A DNA stretch of 64,000 nt from CAWJAP01 sp963834365 (GTDB taxonomy: Bacteria; Acidobacteriota; Vicinamibacteria; Vicinamibacterales; Vicinamibacteraceae): NCBI GenBank assembly GCA_963834365.1, contig CAWIBS010000009.1, forward strand, positions 248,001 to 312,000. The letters run 5' to 3'. The translations under genes and the position numbers were made by a program. This document shows positions 15,571-28,300 of this stretch, piece by piece. Within the stretch, counting starts at the first letter, position 1, and the number at the start of each line of letters is the position of its first letter. A model generated the notes under the pieces. It did no database searches and had not been told where the DNA came from. It was given only the letters and a program-made list of their open reading frames with translations.

Positions 15571-17179
15571 GTAGGGGTATCGGCTGGCGACGAACGCAGG
15601 ATCGGTCGAGACGCTCAACAGGTGTTCGACGGGGCCGGCGTCGAATTCGCGCAGTCGCTGTACGAGCTGCGCGGCGTCGCCGTGATTCAGACCGGCGAGC
15701 GCTTCATCGAGACGGGCCAGCACGAGGTAGCGCTGCGCCATGTCGTGATCGCTGCCGGCATCGCTCAGTTCACGACGCGCCGACTCCAACGCCGAGGGGC
15801 GATTCAGCGATCGAAGCGCGCCAATCAACCAGCGCGCAGCAGACCATCGCACATGGGCGGGAATGGCGCGATCGTGCGACAGCGTCTCGAGGCTCGCGAT
15901 CGTCGCGGCGTCGGCGCGCCCGAGCATCACCTGCGCACGGGCGAGCGACAGGTCGACGTATGGCCCGCCGTGGAAGCCGAACCCGCCTGCCGCCAGCACA
16001 CGCGCGTGGAACTCGGACGCGGCGTCCAATGCGTCCGCGTCCTCGAGGACGCCCGACAGGCGATACCACTCGGCCAGAGGAAACGAGCTCTCGTACTCGA
16101 CGTAGGCGTCGGCGAACGCGTGAGCCAGACCCCTCTGCGCATCGAGCGCCTCACGCTCACGTCCGGTCACCGCCCACAGGCGCGCCAGCGCGCCCGCCAG
16201 CTTGAGCTGCGGGACGAGCCTGTCCTCGACGCGAACGGGCAACGCGCCGAGGGCGAGTGGCTCGGTCTCGGAGCACGGAGGCATGCCAGTGTCCGCGCTC
16301 TGCTGGACGAGGTGCGTGATCAGCGCAAGGCGGACAGTGACAGGCTGCGCATCGAGCCAGGCCGACGTGGGGACCGTCAGGCTCCCGGCGTTGCGTTCGT
16401 GCCGCGCCGCCACCGCGCGCGCGAACTGCAGCCGGTACCGCTGATCCTCATCGAGCGGCCACTCGCCGAGCGCCAGCGCGGCACCACGTTCGATCGGCGA
16501 CCAGTCCACCGACGCACCCCGGCCGACGAGCGCGAGCCGGAAGAATGCGTCAACGAGCTCGGCGCGCCGGTCCGGATCGGTGCCGGCGTCCGCCAGGCTC
16601 CGCGACAGCCGATCCGCGAAGACGTCACGCAACGCCTCGGCCGCATCGGCGACACCGACGATGTCGAGGCGGCCGCGGACGGCCTGGAGCGCCTCGTCGC
16701 GCTGATCGGCGGCGACCAGCACGCGCCGGACCGATGGCGCGATGGCGATGATCCCGGCGATCTTCTCGGCGATCGCGTCCACCGGCCCGATGCGCCCGCG
16801 GTCGTCGATCTCGGCGGATGCCACGACCTCGTCCGGCAGGGGCACGTCCAGCACGGTCGAGGTCAGCAGCAGGAAGAACGTCAGCCCGAACGACGGACCG
16901 TCGAGCACCCGATCGCGTGCCTCGAACCCTGGAGCTGCCAGGTGCGACGCGAGAAACGTCGCTCGCGGCAGGTCGCGCGACGCGTGGTGCACGCTCCGCC
17001 ACAGCACGGGCACGGACCGCGGCAGGGCGAGCGCCGCCGCGCGCCAGGACGCCTGCGCATCGGGACCGAGAGGGATGGCGTCGACGGCGGCCGGCTGGCG
17101 CCGGCGTGCACGCGAAATGCCAGAGCGTCACCGTCCGCCCTCGAACGGTGACAGCGGTCGCGCGGCTCACGGCGGCCAC
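15568..17179 (-). CDS. stand-alone Lon-type (S16) peptidase with helical C-terminus
   Basis: The N-terminal part is a Lon proteolytic domain without an AAA+ module. The catalytic Ser is in DGPSFG and the Lys in PVDAIAEKIAG; they are 43 residues apart, the same spacing as Ser679/Lys722 of E. coli Lon, and the strand VVASAEIDDRGRIGPVDAI fits the GEI..RG.V.P(V/I)GG core. The remaining 370 residues are helical and TPR-like (AWYRLSG...DALDAASEFHARVLA). As given, the frame starts at GTG 17013; an N-terminal part in another frame (VTVRGRTVTLWHFACTPA, GTG at 17179) and the in-frame AVDAIPLGPDAQASWRAAAL suggest one indel near 17100. It could cleave a partner of the array, such as the sigma factor. Confidence 0.75.
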
Positions 17180-17180
17180 T

Positions 17181-17200
17181 GGCGCGGCTGAAGCCGCGCC
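17181..17200. repeat. short perfect palindrome of the GGCTTCAGCC type
   Basis: GGCGCGGCTGAAGCCGCGCC is a 20-base palindrome in the 24-base gap between two genes of the array. It has the same build as the one at 56884-56903 (arms flanking GGCT-TC/GA-AGCC). Confidence 0.6.
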
Positions 17201-17203
17201 CTC

Positions 17204-18101
17204 CTAGAGGAGATGGACCCCATACCGCGTGCTGCCCCACCATGCTCCGGGGTTCGACAGCGCCGCGCGACGCAGCCGCTCATCGTCCACGTCAACCTCC
17301 CGCGGCCAGCTGAAACGCACCGCCCGGCCGGAGGCGTCGGTCTCGCGCAGCGCCTCTTCGAGCGGGCCGCCGGCGCCCGCCTCGCGCAGCAGCACACGAA
17401 CCCCCTCGAGGTCGTCGCGCTCGTGGCAGAGCGCGCGCCAATCGTCGGCGAGCCCGGGCCCGTCTGGAGTGATGCGCTCGAGGAGCACGGCGAGGCGGCT
17501 GGCGAGGCTGCGGGCACGCACACGCGCGAACCGCTCGACGGCATCACGCTGCACCGGTCGAGAAGGATCGCATCCAGAGCCGCGGCTCCAGGCCCTGGCT
17601 CGCATCGCGGCCAGCGCGGAGCGCCGCGAGCCTCGCGGGCGCATCGACCTTCGCTCCGGATGCCTGCAGCCGCGCGAGCACACCCGCGACCGTCGTCTCG
17701 ACCCAGCGATCGGCATGGAGGCGCCCGGTCGCCAGCGCCCTCATTTCCTCGTCCATCACGGCCTCGATCCATTCGGCCAGCGGCGGCGCCGGCCATGGAT
17801 AGACCGGCTGCAGCCACAGTTCACCCTGCTCGACCGCACCGAGGGCCAGGGCCATGCCACCTGGCCCGGCAATCACAAATCGAAACGAGTCGAGGAGGGG
17901 AAGTCTGACTGTCGCGGGTCGATCGGGCCGGACGAGCCTGCCGAAGTCGCGGTAGGGGGCGCCGGGCAGCTCGGCCACGGATAGTGTGATTGGCCACTCC
18001 GCTGGCGGGTTCAGGGCCAGGACATGGCGCCGTTCATCGAACCGGGCCTCGACACCGAGCGCGTTCAGGACGTCGCTTCGAACTCGAAGTCCTTCGGTCA
18101 C
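17204..18101 (-). CDS. unrecognised protein of the sigma-Lon-SMC array, frame-shifted
   Basis: About 295 residues. The first part reads VRSDVLNALGVEARFDERRH, then WPITLSVAELPGAPYRDFGR, then DSFRFVIAGPGGMALALGAV and EWIEAVMDEEMRALATGRLH; after an apparent frame change near 17570 it continues VERFARVRARSLASRLAVLL and ends RYGVHLL. I cannot place it in a family; it looks like a mixed alpha/beta protein without membrane segments. The GTG at 18101 overlaps the stop of the gene before it (GTGA), so it is coupled to it. The next gene, the Lon-like peptidase, follows after 24 bases. It could be an adaptor or effector of the system. Confidence 0.6.
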
Positions 18102-18322
18102 GTGCGACGACCTCCACGACTCCACGCTGCTGGCGGCGGTGCCGCCGCATGGTCGGCTGGCTCGAACGACTCGGCCATACGCTCGACCGGCAGCCGTGAA
18201 GCGATCACCCCACGGCCCTCGTCGACACGCGGCTCAGGTATCGGAAGGCGCTCGATCGCGCCGAGCGCCTGGGGGTCGATGTTCAGCCGGACGAGTTCGT
18301 CTTCGGAGAACAGCGTGCTCAT
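18098..18322 (-). CDS. 74-residue protein between sigma factor and array genes
   Basis: A small protein: MSTLFSEDELVRLNIDPQAL, then GAIERLPIPEPRVDEGRGV, then a short Ala/Pro/Arg-rich tail. It has an acidic N-terminal helix and no membrane segment. Its ATG overlaps the sigma-factor stop (ATGA), and its own stop overlaps the next start (GTGA); this double overlap is the main reason to call it real. No family is recognised. Its place right behind a sigma factor would suit an anti-sigma factor or an adaptor, but the sequence has no ZAS zinc motif, so this is open. Confidence 0.6.
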   Translation of the reverse strand: MSTLFSEDELVRLNIDPQALGAIERLPIPEPRVDEGRGVIASRLPVERMAESFEPADHAAAPPPAAWSRGGRRT

Positions 18323-19053
18323 GAGCGACTTCCCCGATCGACCCGAGGCGCCAACTCGGCATGGGCAAGATTGCGGATGGCGGTGTCGAGCAACGGCGTG
18401 AGCGCCTGTCGTGCGAGCCATCCGGGAAGGCATTCGAGCAGCCGCGTGCGCGCCCGCCGGTGCTGCTGATAGAGACGATTGCGGCCTTCCGTCGTGACGC
18501 CAGCGTCTCGTGCCGTGAGAATCACTTCGACGCTCGTCCGGTCGTGATACAGCTCGCGCATGTCCACGATGGCGCGGGCGAACCCCTTACGGTCGAATCG
18601 GCCGCCGGCTTCCTGCGCAATCTCGGGGACGGCACGCTCGTACAGCACCGCCCGTGCCTCGGCGAGAAGGGCTTGCCTCTTCGGTTCGTCGAGATCCAGC
18701 GGCGTAAAATCGGTCCGGCTGGCAGGTTCCGGGATGTCGTCGAGGCTGGCGAGAGTACGCTTTGCGCGCCGGCACCGATCAATCCACTCGTTCCGGATGG
18801 CGACGGCCAGGTAGGCACGGACGTTCGAGTCCGTATCGGGCAGCGACAGGCGGTCGAGCGGTCCGCCATCCAGGAGGCAGACGACCACCTGGCTGGCCAC
18901 GTCTTCGCCCACGTCTCCGGGCAACATGCGGCGGGAGAGTCGCTGCACTTCGGCGTAGACGACCTCGAGAGCCTCGGCCCGGAGCGCCCTGTCGGCGGGA
19001 TCGGTGGCACCTGCCGGCGGCGCGAAATGTTTCAGGCTCTCGGCAAGCGTCAC
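18319..19053 (-). CDS. ECF-like sigma factor, first gene of the array
   Basis: A 244-residue protein. Residues 30-100 resemble sigma region 2: VYAEVQRLSRRMLPGDVGED, then ASQVVVCLLDGGPLDRLSLP, then NVRAYLAVAIRNEWIDRCRR, which matches the core-binding and -10 region (AYL...RN...DR.RR). The C-terminal part (VEVILTARDAGVTTEGRNRL, then YQQHRRARTRLLECLPGWL) looks like a helix-turn-helix similar to region 4, but diverged. It starts with GTG, and its stop overlaps the next gene. As the first gene it may direct transcription of the array itself. An alternative is a DNA-binding protein derived from a sigma factor. Confidence 0.7.
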   Translation of the reverse strand: MTLAESLKHFAPPAGATDPADRALRAEALEVVYAEVQRLSRRMLPGDVGEDVASQVVVCLLDGGPLDRLSLPDTDSNVRAYLAVAIRNEWIDRCRRAKRTLASLDDIPEPASRTDFTPLDLDEPKRQALLAEARAVLYERAVPEIAQEAGGRFDRKGFARAIVDMRELYHDRTSVEVILTARDAGVTTEGRNRLYQQHRRARTRLLECLPGWLARQALTPLLDTAIRNLAHAELAPRVDRGSRS

Positions 19054-19162
19054 TGTCGGAAGCGATGGTATCCGGGCCTTCGAGAGGAGACGAGCGACCG
19101 CCGACGATCTGACACGTGGACGGCGTCGGGCTGCAGGCTCACCTCAGCCGACATGGGACCGT

Positions 19163-19750
19163 TCAGTTCTTCGGGAATTTCTTCACGAGATCCGCAATCG
19201 CGCCCCGCACCCGGGCCTCACGCTCCTGCGGGGTCTTGTCACGATTGATCTCCGCTTCGGCGATGCCGCGCCAGACCAGGTTGCCGGTCTTGGTCGAAGA
19301 AACGTCGAGTACCAGCGATCCCTGCTCGAACACGCGGAGGCTCTGCGTGGCGCCGGTGAAGGGGGGCAACCCCCACTCGGGCACGTTCGGCGCAAACTGC
19401 CCGAGCGTCTGGGCGGTCGTATTCGTGGTGATGAGCAGGTAATAGGTCACGTGGAGCTCGGGCGACGCGGCATTGGCCGAAAGCCTGCGACCGGCCAACG
19501 CCTTCTCCACGGCATCCTTGATGACGGGATCCCACGTGGCCTTGATCGGGGCGGGATCATCGTTCGCGGTCACCGCCATCTTGACCTCGCCCGCGCCTTT
19601 GGGATGCCAGCTCCACGTGCTCAGCGTCCCAAAGTCGAAGGCTTCGTCCTTGTGGCTGCGCACCTTGACACCGGCGCCGGCCGCCGGCGGCAGCACCAGC
19701 GCTAGAGCCAGACCGATGACGATTGACCGACGAAGGCGCAAATCGGACAT
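19163..19750 (-). CDS. DUF4136 domain protein, exported
   Basis: A protein of 195 residues with a signal peptide (LRLRRSIVIGLALALVLPPA) followed by a DUF4136 domain: SHKDEAFDFGTLSTWSWHP, then DPVIKDAVEKALAGRRLSAN, then SPELHVTYYLLITTN and a final GNLVWRGIAEAEINRDKTPQ. The domain occurs in periplasmic lipoproteins, but no lipobox Cys is present here, so it is probably soluble. The ATG at 19750 has AAGGAG 8 bases upstream. The function of the family is unknown. It is on the minus strand, just upstream of the sigma-factor array and divergent from the kinase gene. Confidence 0.85.
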   Translation of the reverse strand: MSDLRLRRSIVIGLALALVLPPAAGAGVKVRSHKDEAFDFGTLSTWSWHPKGAGEVKMAVTANDDPAPIKATWDPVIKDAVEKALAGRRLSANAASPELHVTYYLLITTNTTAQTLGQFAPNVPEWGLPPFTGATQSLRVFEQGSLVLDVSSTKTGNLVWRGIAEAEINRDKTPQEREARVRGAIADLVKKFPKN

Positions 19751-19869
19751 GCTGACCACTCCTTGGGCTCACGAGACGACCTTATTGTATGCGCGGCGGG
19801 CCGAGGTCAGGGCCAGGGACCGTCCGGCTCCGGGCGGCTGACCCGGACGTGTAGAATCGCCTGGTCTTC

Positions 19870-22100
<2,231 letters not shown>

Positions 22101-22137
22101 TACACGCTGCACGGCGCCGTGACCTCGCCTCGCACGT

Positions 22138-22158
22138 GAAGGAGGACTCTCCTCCTTC
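22138..22158 (+). terminator. hairpin downstream of kinase gene
   Basis: A 9-base stem GAAGGAGGA / TCCTCCTTC with a 3-base loop lies 38 bases after the kinase stop. There is no T-run, so termination at this site is only a suggestion. Confidence 0.35.
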
Positions 22159-22380
22159 CTCCAGCTCGTCAGGCCTTTCGACCAACGCTCCGCCGCGGTC
22201 GTGCGGCAGCCGTCGCGCATGGCCTACGATGACGCGGGACGGGTCGCGTTACCATGCATCCCGTTCCGTTCCATGGCGGACCCCCGCCATGCGCGTGCCG
22301 GCGAGCGCGAACCGCGCCACGGCTGGCTTGGCGAATGCCACGCAAACTGCTCGGGTCGTTGGGGACAGGGTGGAGCTGGG

Positions 22381-25300
22381 ATGACGACTGCAGAGGTAGC
22401 CGCAGAGCGACGGTCCTGGGCGCGCGGGGAGTTCCTCGATCTGAGCCGCCTTCAGGCCTTCGCGCGGTCGCTTGCGAGCGAACTGCGTCCCAGGTCGTCC
22501 CGCAGTGCACGCTGGTCGAGGACCGGACACCTCAGACGGCTCGAGAAACATGCCCGGATCCTGCGCGACGTCTATCGAACGGTCGCCGATGACGTCCATC
22601 GCGGGGAGACCGTCTCGCCCTCGTCCGAATGGCTCCTCGACAATTTCCATCTGGTCGCGAACGAGCTGCGCAGCGTCCGCCACGATCTCCCGCGTGGATA
22701 CTACCGGCGCCTGCCGAAGGTCGCCGCCGGCCCGCCCTTCTCCGGAGCCGCGCGCATCGACGTGATGGCGATCGAGCTGATCAGGCAGAGCGATGGCCGC
22801 CTGGACGCCGAGCGGCTCCGTGGATTCGTCCTGGGCTTTCAAGCCGTCTCGTCGCTGACGATTGGCGAGCTGTGGGCCTGGCCCAGCGTGCTGAAAGCCG
22901 CGCTCGTCGGTCATGTGGCAGGGCTGGCCGAAGGCATTCGTCGAACCCGCGACGACTGTGTGAAGGCCGACGCCTATCTCGCGGCCCTGGACGACCGGGA
23001 CGCATCCCGCTCGAAAATGCGGGTGCCCCCCACCGCCAGCCTGTCGTTCGTCGTGCGGTTGCTCCAGCGTATCCGGGAGTACGGCCCCCACGCCTCCGAC
23101 GTGCGCGAGAGCCTGGAGGAATGGCTCTCGGCCCGGCGGCTGACCCTCGAGGACGCGATCAGGGTCGAAGGCCAGCACGAAGCGGCTGATCAGGCGTCGA
23201 TGGCCAACGCCATCACCAGCCTGCGGTTCTGCGCCACCCTCGAGCTGGAGCCGCTTCTTCGAAAGCGTCAGCCAGGTCGAACAGGTGCTGCACCGCGATC
23301 CGGGCGGCATCTACGGGCGGATGGATTTCGGGAGCCGGGATCTGTACCGCCAGGCCGTCGAAGAGCTCGCCGACGGAACCGGTGAGGGACAGATGCGGGT
23401 CGCGTTGCAGAGCGTGGAGAGCGCGCGACGCAATACCGGTCGCGTGGACGACCGTCGCGCTACCCACGTCGGCCACTATCTCGTCGGATCGGGCAGGCCC
23501 GGATTCGAGCGGGAGATCGCGCATCGACCGCGGATTTCCCAGCGGCTTCGACGAGGAGCGCTGCGTCACGCCACCGCCCTCTATCTCGGGTCGATTGCGC
23601 TCATCACGGCCCTGATCCTCGCCGCCGCGCTGGGGTACGCATGGCTGCGCGTCGGGACACGGGTCTCGCTGCTCTGGGTGGCGATCCTCATGCTCATTCC
23701 CGCCAGCGAGGTCGCGGTTGCCGTGGTGCAGCGATCGCTGGCCAGACTGATCAAGCCCCGTCGCCTGCCGCGGGTCGATCTCGAAGCGGGCATTCCCGAG
23801 AACGCCCGGACGATGGTGATCGTGCCGACGCTGTTCAGCGACGTGCAGGCGGTCGAGGACCTGCTGGCGCACCTCGAAGTCCAGGCGCTGGGGAACCTGG
23901 ACGCGTGCCTCCACTTCGCGATCCTGAGCGACTTCACGGACGCCGACGCTGCCCGCCTGCCCGGCGACGAGGCGATTCTGGAGGCGGCGACAACCGGCGT
24001 CCAGCAACTGAACGCGCGCCAGCCCGCCGGGCAGGACAACCGGTTCTTCCTGTTCCACCGCGAGCGCCGGTGGAACGAGAAGGAAGGACTCTGGATGGGG
24101 TGGGAGCGGAAGCGCGGCAAGATCGAGGAGTTCAACCGCCTGCTGCGCGGCGCCACCGACACGAGCTTCAGGCACGTCATCGGGGATCGCTCGATTCTGC
24201 CGGCCGTGCAGCACTGCATCACGCTCGATACCGATACGCGCCTGCCCCGGGACGCGGCGAGGGCGCTGATCGGCATCGCCGTCCACCCGCTCAATCGTCC
24301 GCGCATCGACACCGGCCTGCGACGCGTGACGGAAGGCTACGGCATCCTGCAGCCCCGGGTCAGCGTGACGATGGCCAGTGCGGCGGGCTCGGTGTTCGCA
24401 CGCGTCTATGCGGGCCACACGGGCGTGGACCCCTACACCACGGCGGTCTCGGACATCTATCAGGACGTGTTCGCCGAAGGCATCTTCGCCGGGAAGGGGC
24501 TCTATCACGTCGATGCGTTCAAGGCGACGCTGGACGGCCGCGTTCCGGAGAACGCGCTGCTGTCTCACGACCTCTTCGAGGGACTGCACGCGCGGGCGGC
24601 GCTCGTCACCGATGTGGAGGTGGTGGACGACTATCCCGCGACGGTGCTCGCCCATGTCCGCCGGCAGCGCCGATGGGTGCGGGGCGACTGGCAGATCCTG
24701 CTCTGGCTCTTCCCCTTTGTCCCGACGGCCCGCGGCTTCGAGCGGAACCGGCTGCCGCTCATCAGCCGCTGGAAGATCTTCGACAATCTCCGGCGGAGCC
24801 TGGTGGCCCCGGCGCTGCTGGCCCTCCTCGTCGGCGGGTGGCTGGGGCTGCCCGGACGGCCGCTGGTCTGGACCTCGGTCGCCCTTGCCGTCATTGGCGC
24901 TCCCCTGCTGCTGACGCTGGGGCGGGTGTTCACCGCCCCCTGGCCCCGCGGTCCGATGGTCGTCTTTCTGCGGCTCCTCGCCGACGACGTCGAGACGGCG
25001 TTCGCGCAGGCCGCGCTGACCCTGGTGCTGCTGGCCTATCACGCGTGGGAGATGATGCACGCGATCATCCTGACGCTGGTCCGCCTGGTCATCACGCAGC
25101 GGCGCCTGCTCGAATGGGAGACGGCCGCCAGCGTCGCCGCCCGCGTCGCCGGGTTGAGCGGCGGCTCGGGCCTTCGGACGTTCGTGATCGAGATGGCACC
25201 CAGCCCGATCATCGCGCTGCTGCTGCTCGGCACGATTCAGGTCTTCGCGCCCGGGGCACTCCTGGGTGCGCTCCCCTTCCTGGGCGCCTGGTTGCTGGCG

Positions 25301-28300
25301 CCCGTGATTGCGCACTGGCTGAGCCGCCCGGTGGTCGTGCGGCTCTGGACCTGGAGCCCGGCCGAGCGGCAGCGCCTGCGCCGCCTGGCCCGCAAGACAT
25401 GGCACTACTTCGCCGTGTTCGTCGGTCCCGACGACCACTGGCTCCCTCCCGACAATTTCCAGGAAGCGTCCGGAGCACGCCTCGCCCGGCGCACCTCGCC
25501 CACCAACATCGGGATGGGCCTGCTGTCCACGCTCGCCGCGCACGACCTGGGATACATCGACACCGAGGAGCTCGTCCGGCGCCTGGAGGCGATGCTCGAC
25601 ACGATCGAGGCACTGGAGCGCCATGAGGGGCACCTGCTGAACTGGTACGACACGCAATCGATGGCGCCGTTGTGGCCTCGATACGTCTCGACGGTGGACA
25701 GCGGCAACCTGGTGACAGCGCTGATGACGCTCGCGACCGGACTGGAGCAGATCGGCGGCGAGCCGCAGACCGAAGCACAACTCCAGGCCGGGCTCGCCGA
25801 CACGGCTGACGTCCTTCGTGCATCGGCGAGCCAGATCGGCATCGCGGATCCGCCGCTCGTGCGGCTGAACTCGGCCCTGGAATCGATTGCGTCCGCCGTG
25901 CAGGACGCGCTCGCCCGCGGCGATCACGACTCGCCGCGCCGGACGCCCCCGGCCTGGCCCGACGTGATTCGAGCCATCGACGCCGTGCTCGAATCTCCGG
26001 AGCGCGCCGCGGCCTCGACTCCCGCCACCGAGCCCGACGGCCTGATCCTGGTGCGGGCGCTGCGTGCGACGCTGGTGCGGCTGTCGGACCCCGCTCCCGC
26101 GTACTGGCCGGATCGGCTGACGACGCTCGCCGATCGCTGCCGATCGATCGCCGACGGGATGCACTTCGGCTTTCTCTACGACCGGACGCGTCACCTGTTC
26201 TCGATTGGCTATCGCCTGGCCGACGCGGACGGCCCGGGGCGTCTGGACAGCGCGTACTACGACCTGCTGGCGTCGGAGGCGCGCCTGGCCAGCTTCATCG
26301 CCATCGCCAAGGGCGACGTGCCGCAGCGGCATTGGTTCCATCTGGGCCGGCTGGTCGTGAGCGTCGAGGGCGTGCCCACGCTGCTGTCGTGGAGCGCCAC
26401 GATGTTCGAGTACCTCATGCCGTCGCTGCTGATGCGATCGTTCCCGGGCACGTTGCTCGATCAGACGTGCCGCCGCGCGGTGCGGCGGCAGATCCAGTAT
26501 GGCCGGCAGCGAGGCGTTCCCTGGGGCATCTCGGAATCGGCCTACAGCGTCGTCGATCGACACGATACGTATCAGTACAAGGCGTTCGGTGTCCCGGGAC
26601 TGGGGCTGAAGCGCGGGCTGGCCGACGACCTGGTCGTGGCGCCGTATGCGACCGCGCTCGCCATTCAGCTCGAGCCGAAGGCGGCGCTCGACAACCTCGA
26701 ACGGCTGACGGCGTCGGGCGGAGAGGGACGATTCGGCTACTACGACGCCATCGACTACACGCCTCGCAAGACCTTCGAGCTCGAGGAGGCCGGCGCCCAG
26801 GCCCCGGGCACCCGCGGCGTCGTCGTCCAGACGTTCATGGCGCACCACCAGGGCATGGTGCTCGTCGCGCTGGCCAATGCGCTCCTGGACGACGTGATGA
26901 TCGCGCGGTTCCACGCGGATTCACGAGTGCAGGCGACGGAACTGCTGTTGCAGGAGCGCGTCCCGCGACACGCGGCGGCCGCGCCGCCGCGCCCGCCCGA
27001 GGAAACGAGAAAGGCCTGGACGGCCGCTGCCTCGACCGTCAGGCGGTTCCGCACGCCGCACACCTATTACCCGCACGCGCAGTTTCTGTCGAACGGCACC
27101 TACGTCACCGCTCTCACCAACGCTGGCGGCGGGGCAAGCCGCTGGCGGGACCTGTCGATTACGCGCTGGCGCGAGGATCGCACGTCCGACGCGGGGGGAC
27201 AGTTTCTCTACCTCCGCGACGTCCGATCGGGCCTGCTCTGGTCGGCGACCTATCAGCCGACGTGTCGCGAGCCCGAGGCCTACCTGGTGACCTTCTCGTC
27301 CGAGAAGGGGGTCTACCTGCGGACGGACGATGGCATCGAAACGCAGCTCGTAGTCGTGGTGTCGGTGGAGGACGACGTCGAGGTGCGCCGGCTGTCGATC
27401 ACGAACAACAGTGACCGCCCGCGTGAGATCGAGATCACGAGCTACGCCGAGATCGTGCTCGGCCGGCCGGAAGACGACTTCGCGCATCCGGCGTTCGGCA
27501 AGCTGTTCGTCGAGACCGAGTACCTGCCGGCGAGCTCCGCGATCGTCTGCGGCCGGCGGCCACGCGCGGCGTCGGAGGCGGGGGCGTGGGCGTTTCACGC
27601 GCTGAGCGTCGAGGGGCGCACGCAGTCGCCGACCGAATGGGAGACGAGCCGGGCCCGGTTCCTCGGGCGCGGCCGCACCCCGGCACGGCCGATTGCCCTC
27701 GACGGGCGGTCATTGACCGGGACGACCGGCGCCGTGCTCGATCCGATTGTCAGCCTCCGCCAGCGGATTCGCCTCGAACCAGGTGGATTCGCGCGGATCT
27801 CCTTCGCGACCGGCGCGGCCTCCGACCAGGAGACGGCGAGAACGCTCGCCCAGAAGTACCACGATCGCGGCGCCGCGGCGCGCGCGGCGGCGATGGCGTT
27901 CACCCACAGCCAGATGTGGCTGCGGCATCTGGGCATCACCAGCGAGCTCGCCCGTCAGTACGACCGGCTGGCCTCCCGCGTGCTCTATCTCGATGAGTCG
28001 CTGCGATCCGAAGCGGCGACGCTGGCCGCCAATACACTGGGCCAGACCAGCCTCTGGGCGCATGGCATCTCGGGCGATCTCCCGATCCTGCTGGTCAAGG
28101 TGGTCGAAGAGAACGACCTCGCGCTGGTGCGGCAGGTCCTGCAGGCCCAGGAGTACTGGCGCCTCAAGGCGCTGCGAGCCGACGTGGTCATCCTGAACGA
28201 GCATCCCGTGAGCTATCTCGACGAGATGCACGAGCACCTCACCGCGCTCATCGAGCGGGGCCCGTGGGGAGCCTGGAAGGACAGGCCCGGCGGCGTGTTC

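Noticed and set aside
23213..26914. A 1,233-codon open frame on the minus strand
   Set aside because: It is antisense to the glucan synthase; its translation is low-complexity Arg/Gln/His-rich with no motif, as expected from GC-rich coding DNA.
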